A DNA stretch of 64,000 bases from Glaciimonas sp. (GTDB lineage: Bacteria; Pseudomonadota; Gammaproteobacteria; Burkholderiales; Burkholderiaceae_D). Positions 15,743 through 25,753 of this stretch are shown one piece after another (the stretch's first letter is position 1; the number at the start of each line of letters is the position of its first letter). Location of the stretch: the NCBI GenBank assembly GCA_012927625.1, contig JABBOV010000008.1, positions 62,001-126,000 on the forward strand, read 5' to 3'. The notes beneath the pieces were generated by a model. The model made no database searches. It saw nothing but the letters and a program-made list of their open reading frames with translations, and had not been told where the DNA came from. The translations under genes were made by a program, and so were the position numbers.

Positions 15743-16936
15743 TCAATGCACTGCAGAATTGGCACTACTGCCCACGTTGGCGGCGATGATGCCGGCAATG
15801 CGAGCATCCGCTTGCTGCGCAACGGCGTCGAACACCGTGGTTTTGTAAGCAGGCTCGGTACGCGCAAGGCCGGCGGATGGCAGCGGCACACCCTTCTGCG
15901 GCGCCACTTCCACCTTCACTTGCATCGACAAACCCAGCCGCAGTGGATGCTCAGTCAGTTCCTTCGGGTCAAGCGCGATGCGCACCGGCAGACGTTGCAC
16001 AATCTTGATCCAGTTACCGCTGGCATTTTGTGCCGGCAGCAGTGCAAAGGCGGAGCCGGTGCCGGCGGCAAGACCGGCAACTTTGCCGTGGTAGACGATT
16101 TTGCTGCCATACACATCGGATTCCAGCGTCACCGGTTGACCGATGCGCATGTGGGCAATCTGCACTTCCTTGAAATTGGCATCAACCCACACGGCTTTGA
16201 GCGGCACAATCGACAGCAATGGCATGCCGGCAGCCACCCGCTGCCCCAACTGCACCGAGCGCTTGGCAATGTAGCCGCTCAACGGTGCCGGCAAGGTGGT
16301 GCGCGCATAGGCCAGATAGGCTTCCCGCACGCGCGCTGCAGCACGCTCGACGTTCGGATGTTTTGCCACTGAAGTGCGGTCGGTTAAAGCGCGGTTCGAT
16401 GCCAATTGCTCGCTTGTCACCAGCAACGCCGAGGTGGCACTCTGGAGCGCGCTGCGGGCGTGTTCCAATTCTTCCTTGGATACGGCGCCGGTGCCGATCA
16501 ATTGCTGACGGCGCGCCAGATCCGCCTTGGCACGTTCGACTTCGGCGCTGCGCTGCGCCACGCCCGCACTCAGCGCGCCGTTATTTGCATACAGCACGCG
16601 CACTTCACGAATGGTCTGCGCCAATTGCGCATCGGCCTGGTCGAGAGCCACTTTGGCGTCGCTACGGTCGAGTTCGATCAGCGGCGTGCCGGCTTGCACC
16701 AGTTCGGTATCGTCGGCATGGATGGCCACTACGGTGCCGCCGACCTGCGGCGTTACCTGTACCACATTGCCGGCAACATAGGCATCGTCGGTGCTCTCGA
16801 AATTCTTGGCGTTTAATATCCACCAGACCAGATAGCTAATAAGAATGACTGCCAGCACCAGCGTGACGACAATCAACGGGCCATTACGTTGGTTTCTGGC
16901 AGAAGCTATGGATGCATCTTGACTCGGAGCGTTCAT
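15743..16936 (-). CDS. emrA: EmrA-type membrane fusion protein
   Basis: The 397-residue protein has a single N-terminal membrane helix (about 22-42), then HlyD-family halves: lipoyl motif VTPQVGGTVVAIHADDTELVQAGTPLIELD, a long coiled-coil hairpin (about 95-185), and PLSGYIAKRSVQLGQRVAAGMPLLSIVPL. It stays anchored in the inner membrane and links EmrB to the outer-membrane channel encoded upstream. The gap to emrB is 88 bp and to the channel gene 154 bp, so internal promoters are possible. Confidence 0.93.
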   Translation of the reverse strand: MNAPSQDASIASARNQRNGPLIVVTLVLAVILISYLVWWILNAKNFESTDDAYVAGNVVQVTPQVGGTVVAIHADDTELVQAGTPLIELDRSDAKVALDQADAQLAQTIREVRVLYANNGALSAGVAQRSAEVERAKADLARRQQLIGTGAVSKEELEHARSALQSATSALLVTSEQLASNRALTDRTSVAKHPNVERAAARVREAYLAYARTTLPAPLSGYIAKRSVQLGQRVAAGMPLLSIVPLKAVWVDANFKEVQIAHMRIGQPVTLESDVYGSKIVYHGKVAGLAAGTGSAFALLPAQNASGNWIKIVQRLPVRIALDPKELTEHPLRLGLSMQVKVEVAPQKGVPLPSAGLARTEPAYKTTVFDAVAQQADARIAGIIAANVGSSANSAVH

Positions 16937-17037
16937 GACGCGGATTCCACAAAAGTTACATGAATAAAAATCAGGATGATCTGAACAGGTTTTGTAACGC
17001 GCTCATTACATACCTGGGTATGCTTAATAATTAACTG

Positions 17038-17075
17038 TTTCCCGCTATATTTCAGTGCAGATTAAAAAATACTCC
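17038..17075 (+). repeat. AT-rich intergenic repeat, ATACTCC family (copy 1)
   Basis: TTTCCCGC, then AGTGC, an A-rich tract and ATACTCC. It closely resembles the copy at 41417-41452. It lies between the OMF gene and emrA. Confidence 0.45.
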
Positions 17076-17090
17076 ACACTAAATACAGAA

Positions 17091-18536
17091 CTACAAGGCA
17101 TGCTGGGTAGCGTCAAAGCCGCCGCCCAGGGCTTTGATCATGTTGACTTGCATGTCCTCCCGGCGCGCCTGCAGATCGAGGCCCAGCTTGCGTTGCGTTA
17201 GCCAGTTCGACTCTGCCCCCAGCACCTGCAACTTATTGGCGGTACCGACCTGCCAACGTTGCTGCGCCAGTTGCAAGTTCTGCTGTGCAGCCCGCAACGC
17301 AACGGTCTGGTTACGCAATTGCAAGTCCGAGGCGCGCAACGATTGGATCTGGTCGGCCACCTCATGCAGGGCTTGCGTCAGACTTTGGTTATAACTGGCG
17401 ACAGCGCCGTCATAGGCAGCAACCCGGCCCTTGAGCTGGGCCCGCAACTGGCCTCCCTCGAAAATCGGCAGCCGGATTGCCGGGCCGATACCGACGATGC
17501 TGCTGCCGCCATCAAGTAGATTCGACAAGCCGAGGCTGGAGAATCCGGCAAAGCCCAGCAAATTCACATTCGGATAAAACTGTGCGCGGCTACTGTCGAT
17601 ATCGCCCTGCGCTGCTTCCACATGCCAGCGCGCTGCAACGATGTCAGGCCGACGCCCAAGCAAGGCCAACGGTAACTGCGCCGGCAATTGAAACGCTGGC
17701 GATTCCGATAACTCCGACAGCGCTGGGCGCGCAATGCGGCGGCCGCGATCCGGGCCTTGGCCCATCAAGGCAGCCAGCTGATTGCGCGTCAGTGCAATGG
17801 CTTCCTGCCATTGCAACTGCTCGGCATGCAAGACTGCGCTCTGTAGCCGGATTTGCTGCGCATCGCTATCCATGTCGAGCCCGGCGGCGATGCGCTGCTG
17901 CGTCAAACGATCAAGCTGCTGATGCAACGCTTGCTGCTGCTCGGTCAGATCAAGTTGCGCCGATTGGCGCGCCAATTGCACCCAGGCATGAGCAACAGCT
18001 GCCGTCAGCACCAACCGCGCGCCATGCAACTCGGCTTCAGCCATTTTTTCCTGCGACAGCGCAGAACGCCATTCGGCGGCATGCTTGCCCCAAAAATCGA
18101 ATTCATAGGAAAAATTCAGCGCCAGTTGGTTATTACTTTCAAAGCTGCCCTTCAAGGGCGCGGGAATCATGCCGTTTTCCGTAAAGCGCTGGTAGGCGCT
18201 GTCAAAGCTGGCGCCAACCGCTGGCAGCGCCGCGCCATGCACGGCCTCGGCCAATGCTTTGCTGGCGCTCACGCGGGCAGCGGCGATTTCCATCCCTGGG
18301 TTGCCGGCCAGCGCTTCCTCGACCAAGTCCTGCAAGGGTGCGCCGCCAATCGTACCGACCCAGGAAGCGCCGGAAGCCGGCCACGTCCCGCCTCCGCCGG
18401 CCAGCGTGCCGGCGGCATAATCGCTTACGGCATTTTGTTTGACGCTAGGACCGATGCCCTGAAAATTGGCGCAGGAAGAAAGCAGGATGGCGCTGATGCT
18501 TCCGGCCAGAATGCGCTTTAAAATGAAATGAGTCAT
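17091..18536 (-). CDS. NodT-family outer-membrane efflux lipoprotein
   Basis: The 481-residue product starts at the ATG at 18536; a TTG 27 bp upstream is possible but less likely. The signal LAGSISAILLSSC carries a lipobox, so Cys21 would be lipidated. Two OEP domains follow, with NodT-type features such as LVEEALAGNPGMEIAAARV, LPLALLGRRPDIVAARWHVEAA and FYPNVNLLGFAGFSSLG. It provides the outer-membrane exit for EmrAB. No strong ribosome site is visible before either start. It follows marR by 44 bp in the same direction. Confidence 0.9.
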   Translation of the reverse strand: MTHFILKRILAGSISAILLSSCANFQGIGPSVKQNAVSDYAAGTLAGGGGTWPASGASWVGTIGGAPLQDLVEEALAGNPGMEIAAARVSASKALAEAVHGAALPAVGASFDSAYQRFTENGMIPAPLKGSFESNNQLALNFSYEFDFWGKHAAEWRSALSQEKMAEAELHGARLVLTAAVAHAWVQLARQSAQLDLTEQQQALHQQLDRLTQQRIAAGLDMDSDAQQIRLQSAVLHAEQLQWQEAIALTRNQLAALMGQGPDRGRRIARPALSELSESPAFQLPAQLPLALLGRRPDIVAARWHVEAAQGDIDSSRAQFYPNVNLLGFAGFSSLGLSNLLDGGSSIVGIGPAIRLPIFEGGQLRAQLKGRVAAYDGAVASYNQSLTQALHEVADQIQSLRASDLQLRNQTVALRAAQQNLQLAQQRWQVGTANKLQVLGAESNWLTQRKLGLDLQARREDMQVNMIKALGGGFDATQHAL

Positions 18537-18580
18537 ATCAGAATGTGTAAGTTGTTTAGTCAATTATATTTTGTGTATTG

Positions 18581-19039
18581 TCAGGTATTGTTATTGACCA
18601 GCAATTTACGCAACAGGCTTTTTAGAAAGCCGATTTCCTCTGCACTGAAACCGGCAAAAAGACGGTTCAGCATATCGACATAAATGATCGGCATTTTTTG
18701 TGCCAGCGCATCGCCGGCCGGTGTCAGGCTCAACAGAATCTGGCGCCGGTCATCCGGGTTCGACTTGCGCTCTATGACTTTGTGCGCTTCCAGCCGATCC
18801 AGCGTGCGTTTCATTGAGGCGGCGTCGATATAGAACTCGCGCGCCAGATCGGCCGCAGAAACATATTTACCAGTCGACAACATGTAGATAATGCCGCCTT
18901 GGGTAGAAGTAATGTCGCAACCGGACAGTGCCTCATCAATCGACTTGACCAGCAGCGAACGGGCACGCGTAAGCAAAAAGCCGACGCTGTCATCGATCTG
19001 ATATTTCTCCAACGTAAATAAAGGGGAATTTTCTTGCAT
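18581..19039 (-). CDS. MarR-family transcriptional regulator (EmrR-like)
   Basis: The 152-residue protein has the MarR winged helix: ARSLLVKSIDEAL, helix-turn-helix region VSAADLAREFYIDAASMKRTLDRLEAHKVIERKSNPDDRRQILLSLT with the wing DDRR. I chose the start at 19039 because a longer frame to 19123 runs through the terminator hairpin of the upstream gene. It is the first gene of an efflux operon, so by analogy with EmrR it represses the operon and is released by drug ligands. That role is inferred. Confidence 0.88.
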   Translation of the reverse strand: MQENSPLFTLEKYQIDDSVGFLLTRARSLLVKSIDEALSGCDITSTQGGIIYMLSTGKYVSAADLAREFYIDAASMKRTLDRLEAHKVIERKSNPDDRRQILLSLTPAGDALAQKMPIIYVDMLNRLFAGFSAEEIGFLKSLLRKLLVNNNT

Positions 19040-19085
19040 ATCGCGGCTGGAAATTAATTGACCAGGCAAGAATATACGCGAAAAT

Positions 19086-19121
19086 AAAAAAAGCTGCTGG
19101 CGATTGTTAATCGGCAGCAGC
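19086..19121 (-). terminator. Terminator of the srkA-like gene
   Basis: Read on the minus strand, GCTGCTG and CAGCAGC arms with inner pairing (CGATT/AATCG) form a hairpin with one mismatch, followed by a run of seven T residues. It ends the upstream kinase transcript before marR. Confidence 0.75.
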
Positions 19122-19217
19122 ATTTCTGCAGTGGTGCTAGCGCGCCGAAATATTATTCCGTTTCAATCAATCGTGAACGCGACGCCGACAAAGTGCCTGT
19201 TTGATGTAAAAACGGAA

Positions 19218-20207
19218 TCAGACCATCCACAACGGCCCTTCCTCCATCAGCGCAATCTGCTCTCGTAATTCCAGAATCCGATCCTGCCAGTAGCGCTGCG
19301 TGTTGAACCACGGAAATGCCACCGGAAAAGCAGGATCATCCCAGCGTCGCGCCAGCCAAGCCGCATAGTGAATCAGGCGCAAAGTGCGCAGTGCCTCTAT
19401 CAAATGGAGTTCGTGCGGATTGAAGTCGCAAAAATCTTCATAACCGGCCAGCAAATCCGCCATCTGGCGCGACCTGTCGGCACGCTCGCCCGACAACAGC
19501 ATCCAGAGGTCCTGTATCGCCGGCCCCATCCTGCTATCGTCAAAATCCACGAAATGCGGACCGGCATCGGTCCACAACACATTGCCGACGTGGCAGTCGC
19601 CATGCAGACGTAGCAGGTGCAGCGCGCCGGCACGCGCATAGCAGTGCTGCACGCCCTCCAGCGCCTGTGCTGTGACGCTGCGATAAGCGGCCAGCAAATC
19701 GGGCGGAATGAAATTGTGCGACAGCAAATACTCTTGCGGCTCGGTGCCGAAGCTGTGCATATCCAGCGTCGGGCGCGCCTGATACGACTGCAGTGCGCCA
19801 ACCGCATGGATGCGGCCGATGAAGCGCCCCAGCCATTCCAGCGTGGCGCGATCTTCCAGTTCCGGTGCGCGGCCGCCGTGGCGGGCAAATACTGCGAACC
19901 GAAAGCCATCGAACACATGTAGCGAAGCACCGTGTACCAACTGCGCCGGCACCACCGGGATTTCGCGCTCCACCAACTCCTGTACGAACGCATGTTCTTC
20001 TAAAATTGCCGCATCGCTCCAGCGCTGCGGGCGGTAAAACTTGACCACCAGCGGCGGCGCTGCATCCATGCCGATCTGGTATACCCGGTTTTCATAACTG
20101 TTGAGCGCCAGCATTCGGCCATCGCCCTGCAGTCCGATGCTTTCGAGCGCATCCAACACGCAATCGGGAGATAGTGTTGCAAATGAAGTAGCGTTTAAAG
20201 GTTTCAT
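19218..20207 (-). CDS. srkA: SrkA/YihE-like stress response protein kinase
   Basis: The 329-residue product matches the usual length of YihE (SrkA, about 328). The kinase-like fold shows NRVYQIGMDAAPPLVVKFYRPQRW with the ATP-binding Lys, the catalytic loop LRLHGDCHVGNVLW and the metal site HFVDFDDSRMGPAIQD. SrkA phosphorylates Ser/Thr and protects cells under envelope stress. The start at 20207 fits the family; a longer frame to 20381 overlaps the divergent gene at 20344. It is a single-gene transcript with its own terminator. Confidence 0.9.
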   Translation of the reverse strand: MKPLNATSFATLSPDCVLDALESIGLQGDGRMLALNSYENRVYQIGMDAAPPLVVKFYRPQRWSDAAILEEHAFVQELVEREIPVVPAQLVHGASLHVFDGFRFAVFARHGGRAPELEDRATLEWLGRFIGRIHAVGALQSYQARPTLDMHSFGTEPQEYLLSHNFIPPDLLAAYRSVTAQALEGVQHCYARAGALHLLRLHGDCHVGNVLWTDAGPHFVDFDDSRMGPAIQDLWMLLSGERADRSRQMADLLAGYEDFCDFNPHELHLIEALRTLRLIHYAAWLARRWDDPAFPVAFPWFNTQRYWQDRILELREQIALMEEGPLWMV

Positions 20208-20343
20208 AAATGTATTGTACGGTTTATGGCTGCTGCTTCGATATCGTCGCATCTTCCAGTCAATTCGAATCGCCGCTGGCCGACAAATGACCCCACGCGT
20301 TACACTGCGGATCTTGCCGCTTTCATCCTGAGAAGATATCCTT

Positions 20344-21054
20344 ATGCAACTCGACGACCCGTTATCCGATAAAGAATTCAAGGAACTGGATCAGTTCCTG
20401 CTTTCCGACCGCTGTGCCGAAGATGGCATGACCATGGATTCGCTGCACGGTTATTTAACCGCACTGGTGATCGGGCCGGAAATGGTGCTGATGCCGGAAT
20501 GGCTGCCAAACGTCTGGGGGCCGGAGCGCAAAAAAGCGCCGCAGTTCAAGTCTGAAAAAGAATTGGAACGCATCACCGGCCTCATTGCGCGCGTAATGAA
20601 CGAGATTGCGGTGACGCTCGAAGTTGCTCCTAAAGAATTCGAGCCGCTGTATTGCGAATACGAATTTGAAGGCCGTTCAGTGATTGACGGCGAAGCCTGG
20701 GCATGGGGCTTTTGGGAGGGTATCCAATTGCGAGCACAAGCGTGGGAACCGATCTGGTCGTCGAATATCGCGGCCTTGGCGCGCCCGATTTACCTGCTCG
20801 GCGCAGAGGAAATCGAAGAAGAAGAAATGGTACTGGTGGACGACCCGATCAAACGCCATAAACTGGCAATTGAAGTCGAGGCGGCGATTCCAGAAATCTA
20901 CCGATTCTGGCTACCGCTCAAAAAATCGGCCGTCGCACCCACCAAACGCGAAGCCCCAAAAGTAGGCAGAAACGATTTGTGCGCTTGTGGCAGCGGCAAG
21001 AAATTCAAGAAGTGTTGCGGCGCGGAGCCGTCCGCTGAAAACAAGCCTGACTGA
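20344..21054 (+). CDS. YecA/UPF0149-family protein with C-terminal SEC-C zinc motif
   Basis: The 236-residue protein has an N-terminal UPF0149/YgfB-like domain ([14 protein letters not shown] to about residue 190, rich in acidic helices) and a C-terminal SEC-C motif, [18 protein letters not shown], which binds zinc as in the SecA tail. YecA-type proteins with this motif bind ribosomes; the exact job here is unknown. The gene is divergent from the srkA-like gene with 136 bp between starts. Confidence 0.86.
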   Translation: MQLDDPLSDKEFKELDQFLLSDRCAEDGMTMDSLHGYLTALVIGPEMVLMPEWLPNVWGPERKKAPQFKSEKELERITGLIARVMNEIAVTLEVAPKEFEPLYCEYEFEGRSVIDGEAWAWGFWEGIQLRAQAWEPIWSSNIAALARPIYLLGAEEIEEEEMVLVDDPIKRHKLAIEVEAAIPEIYRFWLPLKKSAVAPTKREAPKVGRNDLCACGSGKKFKKCCGAEPSAENKPD

Positions 21055-21419
21055 GCGGTTACCGTCCGTCAAAGCGAGATAGTGCGGTCATGTAGTTACT
21101 CTGCTCATCACCACGTCTTTTTCAAGTTGAGACAGCCGCACCGTAGGTGCGAGTTTATTCGCACCTACACAATGGCATCCGAATGGAGATAATCGCCGCG
21201 ATTTTTTACACCTGATCGTGGCTACAACGCTCCGGCCTGGTGCTTTTACGACATTTAAAATATCCATACCGAAAATAAAAAAATAGGGAGTATGCCAATT
21301 TATATGGCAACTCCCGCATTATTTTATTACAAATTACAAAATACAGTAATCCAGTAATCCAGTATCTTTAATTTAAGCAATCCGGGCCGGATAACGGCAA
21401 ACGGCAAGTTTAATACCGT
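21055..21419. other. Intergenic region with two hairpin repeats
   Basis: The region contains a palindrome with 10-bp arms, GTAGGTGCGA (21143-21152) and its complement at 21159-21168, typical of dispersed hairpin repeats. It also has an AT-rich ATACTCC-family repeat on the minus strand (GGGAGTAT at 21286-21293, inside a GGGAGT/ACTCCC hairpin). No gene is seen. It separates two convergent genes, so either hairpin could aid termination. Confidence 0.55.
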
Positions 21420-22016
21420 TTATTCCTTGATGAAATGCTTGCGGTAATAGCACAGCTCTTCGACCGATTCCAGAATATCAGCCAGCGCGGTATGTTTTTG
21501 ATGCTTCTTGAAGCCAGTGGCAATTTCCGGTTTCCAGCGTTTGCACAATTCTTTCAGGGTTGACACATCGAGGTTGCGATAATGGAAGAATGCTTCCAGT
21601 TTCGGCATGCCGCGCGCCATGAAACGGCGATCCTGACAAATCGTATTGCCGCACATCGGCGATTTGCCGGCCGGCACAAAATGCTTCAGAAAATCAATCA
21701 GCGCAGATTCGGCTTCTGCTTCAGTGACCGTAGATGTTTTGACCCGCTCGATCAGGCCGGAACGGCCATGCGTGCCTTGGTTCCATTTGTCCATGCCCTG
21801 CATGGTTTCATCGGATTGGTGAATCGCAAACACCGGGCCTTCGGCCAGGATGTTGAGTTGCGCGTCCGTTACGACGACGGCAACTTCGATGATACGATCC
21901 CTATCCGGGTCCAGACCGGTCATTTCCATATCAACCCAAATCAGGTTGAACTCGTTCGGACGCACAACAACGGCCGGTTTATCTGATGGCGTTGGTAATT
22001 CAGTGGCTTGTGACAT
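21420..22016 (-). CDS. orn: Oligoribonuclease
   Basis: The 198-residue product starts at 22016 after AGGAAG. It has the DEDDh exonuclease motifs: [15 protein letters not shown] (ExoI), [15 protein letters not shown] (ExoII) and [15 protein letters not shown] (ExoIII). Orn degrades 2-5 nt RNA fragments and linear pGpG from c-di-GMP breakdown to mononucleotides in the cytoplasm. It is divergent from the M48 protease gene with 42 bp between them. Confidence 0.96.
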   Translation of the reverse strand: MSQATELPTPSDKPAVVVRPNEFNLIWVDMEMTGLDPDRDRIIEVAVVVTDAQLNILAEGPVFAIHQSDETMQGMDKWNQGTHGRSGLIERVKTSTVTEAEAESALIDFLKHFVPAGKSPMCGNTICQDRRFMARGMPKLEAFFHYRNLDVSTLKELCKRWKPEIATGFKKHQKHTALADILESVEELCYYRKHFIKE

Positions 22017-22058
22017 AATTCTTCCTTTAGCAAGACGCCATTTTCTCACAGGAACAGA

Positions 22059-23315
22059 ATGTATTCACTCGTGTTTTCAGTTTTGTTCGTCGGCTTCCTG
22101 ATGCTCACTTTAGTCGTGCGATTCTGGCTGGCATCAAGGCACATCCGGCATATTCTGATGCACCGCAGCGCGGTACCGCCCGAATTCACCGGCAAAATCC
22201 CGCTCGCGGCCCATCAAAAAGCAGCCGATTACACCATCGCCAAAACCAAGTTCGGCATTGTGCTGCTGCTGGTGCATGCGGCGGTGCTGATCTGTTTCAC
22301 CCTTTTGGGCGGCCTGCAATGGCTATCGAGCGCAGTATTTAATGTCACCGGTATTGGCATGACGTACCAGATCGGCCTGATTCTCGCTTTCGCCTTCATT
22401 TCCAGCCTGATCGATCTGCCTTTCGACTATTACAAGCAGTTCGTGTTGGAGCAGCACTTCGGCTTCAACAAAATGCGTCTGCACCTGTTCTTTATCGATA
22501 TGCTGAAAAATACGCTGATCGGCGCAGCCATCGGCCTGCCCCTGCTGTGGGTAGTGCTGATGCTGATGGAAAAATCCGGCAACCTGTGGTGGCTATATAC
22601 CTGGCTGGTCTGGAGCGGTTTCCAATTGCTGATGCTGGTTCTGTACCCTACCGTGATCGCACCGCTATTCAACAAATTTACGCCGTTGGCCGACGCAAGT
22701 CTGGTGCAGCGCATCGAAGGCTTGATGCAGCGGGTTGGCTTTGCGGCAAAGGGGCTTTACGTGATGGATGGCTCCAAGCGCAGCGCTCACGGCAATGCCT
22801 ATTTTTCGGGCTTCGGCGCAGCCAAACGGATTGTATTTTTTGATACTCTGCTATCCCGCCTGGCACCGGCAGAGATCGAGGCAGTGCTAGCCCATGAACT
22901 CGGACATTTCAAGCTGAAGCACGTCACCAAACGCATTGCAGTGATGTTTTTGGTGTCGCTCGGCTTCCTGGCGTTATTGGGTTATCTGAAGACGCAGCCC
23001 TGGTTTTATACCGGCTTGGGGGTGGACCCGATGCTGCTGGCCGGCACCGATGCAATGGCACTGATCCTGTTCATGCTGGCGTTGCCGGTATTTACTTTCC
23101 TGCTGTCGCCGCTGACTTCGATCACCTCACGCAAACACGAATTCGAAGCCGACGCCTTTGCCGCAAAACATACCCAATCGCAGGATCTGGTTTCGGCGCT
23201 GGTCAAGCTCTACGAAGACAACGCATCCACCCTGACGCCAGACCCGCTGTATTCGGCCTTCTATGATTCGCATCCGCCAGCCAGCGTGCGCATCGGCAAA
23301 TTACTTTCAGCTTAA
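22059..23315 (+). CDS. M48-family membrane zinc metalloprotease (Ste24-like)
   Basis: The 418-residue protein has several membrane helices (N-terminal about 3-20, and others near 65-90, 95-120, 155-200, 285-310, 325-350). The zinc site is HELGH in [13 protein letters not shown], with a third ligand in [15 protein letters not shown]. It has the domain layout of CAAX-type proteases and acts on substrates in or near the inner membrane; the bacterial substrate is unknown. The following pterin dehydratase gene starts 15 bp downstream, so they are probably co-transcribed. Confidence 0.92.
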   Translation: MYSLVFSVLFVGFLMLTLVVRFWLASRHIRHILMHRSAVPPEFTGKIPLAAHQKAADYTIAKTKFGIVLLLVHAAVLICFTLLGGLQWLSSAVFNVTGIGMTYQIGLILAFAFISSLIDLPFDYYKQFVLEQHFGFNKMRLHLFFIDMLKNTLIGAAIGLPLLWVVLMLMEKSGNLWWLYTWLVWSGFQLLMLVLYPTVIAPLFNKFTPLADASLVQRIEGLMQRVGFAAKGLYVMDGSKRSAHGNAYFSGFGAAKRIVFFDTLLSRLAPAEIEAVLAHELGHFKLKHVTKRIAVMFLVSLGFLALLGYLKTQPWFYTGLGVDPMLLAGTDAMALILFMLALPVFTFLLSPLTSITSRKHEFEADAFAAKHTQSQDLVSALVKLYEDNASTLTPDPLYSAFYDSHPPASVRIGKLLSA

Positions 23316-23330
23316 AGAAAGACGAGACAC

Positions 23331-23681
23331 ATGATGGACACCAATACATTGATACACAAAAAGTGCGCTCCCAATGCCGCCGCATTGAGCGCACGTGAAA
23401 TCACCGAATATCTGGCGGCAGTCAATGGCTGGCAGCAAGAGGGGCAGCGCATCGTCAGGGCGTTCAAGTTCAAGGACTATTACGAAACACTGGCTTTCAT
23501 CAAGGCGATTGCCTATGTCATCCATGCTGAAGATCATCACCCGGAATTGACTGTCACTTACAACCGCTGTCTGGTGAAATTCGATACCCACACAGCGAAC
23601 AACGGCCAAGGCGGCATTTCGGAAAATGATTTCATCTGTGCCGCGAAAATCGATGCGATTTTCGAGCAAACATTTTCCTGA
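23331..23681 (+). CDS. phhB: 4a-hydroxytetrahydrobiopterin dehydratase (PhhB/PCD)
   Basis: The 116-residue protein carries the family signature [41 protein letters not shown], with the catalytic histidines HAEDHHP. It recycles the 4a-hydroxypterin formed by aromatic amino acid hydroxylases. No phenylalanine hydroxylase is nearby, but a tyrosine-type lower pathway lies 9 kb downstream. It is in a run of + strand genes with the M48 protease and rsgA. Confidence 0.93.
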   Translation: MMDTNTLIHKKCAPNAAALSAREITEYLAAVNGWQQEGQRIVRAFKFKDYYETLAFIKAIAYVIHAEDHHPELTVTYNRCLVKFDTHTANNGQGGISENDFICAAKIDAIFEQTFS

Positions 23682-23706
23682 CCTAGCGCCCCTGAATGAC
23701 AATTTC

Positions 23707-24597
23707 ATGACCCTTCAATCCGGTACCGTGATCGCAGCGCACGGCAGGCATTATCTGGTCGAAGCGAACAACCTCAAACTCCAATGCGTGACCCGGGGCA
23801 AAAAAAGCGATGTCGCAGTGGGCGACATCGTCAGCCTGAAGCTGACCTCTGCCAATCAAGGCGTGATTGAATCGATAGCCGAGCGCAAGACTTTGCTATA
23901 CCGGTCGGATCAATACAAATCCAAGTTGCTAGCAGCCAATGTCACACAATTGTTCATCGTGGTTGCTACGGAACCCGGCTTTGCCGACGATCTGATTTCC
24001 CGTTCGCTGGTTGCAGCAGAAGCGGCCGGCGTTACAGCTCGTATCGTGCTGAATAAAACCGATGTGGTTGAAGCCTTGCCGAAAACGCGGGAGCGCCTGA
24101 AAGCTTATGCATCGTTAGGTTATCCGATCCATGAAGTGTCGGCACGGGCTCAGCCGGATGCAGCTTGTGCGACGCTGCAGCCGTTACTGGATGGACAATC
24201 GACGATTCTGATCGGCCAGTCCGGCATGGGTAAATCGTCTTTAATTAACTTGCTGGTGCCTGATGCTGAAATTGCCACGCGTGAAATTTCGGCCGCGCTC
24301 GATACCGGCAAGCACACCACCACCTTCACCCGTCTGTATAGCACTGACAACAACACTGCGATCATCGACTCCCCGGGATTTCAGGAATTCGGCCTTTATC
24401 ATTTGACCGAAGGAATGCTGGAACGCGCCTTCGTGGAATTTGCAGCGTATCTGGGACAGTGCAAGTATTACAATTGCCATCACAACAACGAGCCGCACTG
24501 CGCGGTCCAGGCTGCAGTAGCATCGGGACAAATCGCCGAAATGCGTTACGCGTTATACCTGCAATTAGTGCATGAGTCGTCTCAGACACTGTATTAA
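23707..24597 (+). CDS. rsgA: Ribosome small subunit GTPase RsgA
   Basis: The 296-residue product starts at 23707, 25 bp after the previous stop. It has an OB-fold N-terminus, then a circularly permuted GTPase order: LNKTDVVE (G4), [14 protein letters not shown] (G1) and [10 protein letters not shown] (G3). A C-terminal zinc knuckle, [14 protein letters not shown], completes it. RsgA checks late 30S assembly at the decoding centre. The ribosome site is weak. A longer frame to 23626 overlaps the upstream gene and lacks support. Confidence 0.95.
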   Translation: MTLQSGTVIAAHGRHYLVEANNLKLQCVTRGKKSDVAVGDIVSLKLTSANQGVIESIAERKTLLYRSDQYKSKLLAANVTQLFIVVATEPGFADDLISRSLVAAEAAGVTARIVLNKTDVVEALPKTRERLKAYASLGYPIHEVSARAQPDAACATLQPLLDGQSTILIGQSGMGKSSLINLLVPDAEIATREISAALDTGKHTTTFTRLYSTDNNTAIIDSPGFQEFGLYHLTEGMLERAFVEFAAYLGQCKYYNCHHNNEPHCAVQAAVASGQIAEMRYALYLQLVHESSQTLY

Positions 24598-24727
24598 GCA
24601 GTGCATCTACGCAATCCGGGTTTGGTGCAAGAGGCTCCAGATAGAGGTTTCTTATAATTAATCCCTTATAATTAAAACGGACACACAACTACGGCGGCAG
24701 GCGACATCCTTGCTGCCGCTTCTATTT

Positions 24728-25657
24728 ATGACAATCAAACCAATCAAACCAATCAAACACTTCTTGCAGTTTTCTGATTTTTCGCTGGCCGAGTTCGAGC
24801 ATGTAATCGAACGCACCCGCATCATCAAGCACAAGTTCAAGAATTACGAGCCGTACCATCCCTTGAGGGATCGCACGCTGGTAATGGTGTTCGAAAAAAA
24901 CTCGACCCGCACCCGCTTATCTTTCGAGGCCGGCATGCAACAGCTTGGTGGGGCGGCGATCTATCTGAACACGCGTGATAGCCAATTCGGCCGTGGCGAA
25001 CCGGTAGAAGATGCAGCGCAAGTGGTATCGCGCATGTGCGACATCATCATGATTCGCACCTTCGGCCAAGACATCATCGAACGCTTTGCGCAAAATTCCC
25101 GGGTTCCCGTCATCAACGGCTTGACCAATGAGCACCACCCTTGCCAGGTATTAGCCGATATATGCACTTACATCGAGCATCGCGGTCCTATCAGCGGCAA
25201 GACCGTAGCCTGGATCGGCGACGCCAACAACATGCTGTATTCATGGCTGCAAGCGGCAGAAATATTCGGCTTTCACGTCAATGCCTCCACCCCCAAAGGT
25301 TACGACATTGACCAGAGCTTGGTATCTGCATCGAATACGCGCTACACGCTGTTCGGCAATCCTTCCGACGCCTGCGAAGACGCCCATCTGGTGACCACCG
25401 ACGTCTGGACCAGCATGGGCTTCGAGGCTGAAAACACAGCGCGGTTGCAAGCGTTTGATGGCTGGATTGTCGATGCTGAAAAAATGCGTCGGGCAAAATC
25501 GGATGCATTATTCATGCATTGCCTGCCGGCGCACCGCGGCGAAGAAGTCTCGGCAGAGGTAATCGATGGGCCGCAATCGGTAGTCTGGGATGAAGCTGAG
25601 AATCGGCTACATGCACAAAAGGCTTTGCTAGAATATTTGGTACTCGGGAAAATCTAA
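24728..25657 (+). CDS. argF: Ornithine carbamoyltransferase
   Basis: The 309-residue protein contains the carbamoyl-phosphate loop EKNSTRTRLSFEAG (STRT), the HPCQVLAD motif and the ornithine-binding HCLPAHRG. It converts ornithine and carbamoyl phosphate to citrulline in arginine synthesis. The start at 24728 is preferred to an upstream TTG. The next gene, argG, uses the product citrulline and begins 97 bp downstream, consistent with joint control. Confidence 0.96.
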   Translation: MTIKPIKPIKHFLQFSDFSLAEFEHVIERTRIIKHKFKNYEPYHPLRDRTLVMVFEKNSTRTRLSFEAGMQQLGGAAIYLNTRDSQFGRGEPVEDAAQVVSRMCDIIMIRTFGQDIIERFAQNSRVPVINGLTNEHHPCQVLADICTYIEHRGPISGKTVAWIGDANNMLYSWLQAAEIFGFHVNASTPKGYDIDQSLVSASNTRYTLFGNPSDACEDAHLVTTDVWTSMGFEAENTARLQAFDGWIVDAEKMRRAKSDALFMHCLPAHRGEEVSAEVIDGPQSVVWDEAENRLHAQKALLEYLVLGKI

Positions 25658-25753
25658 TTTTTTCCTATAAACGTGCAAACGCGATTATTCCAATCGCATA
25701 ATTGCGCTCCAAATTTAACTCTTTAGATTATTAGGTTAACAAAAAGGTTGTGT

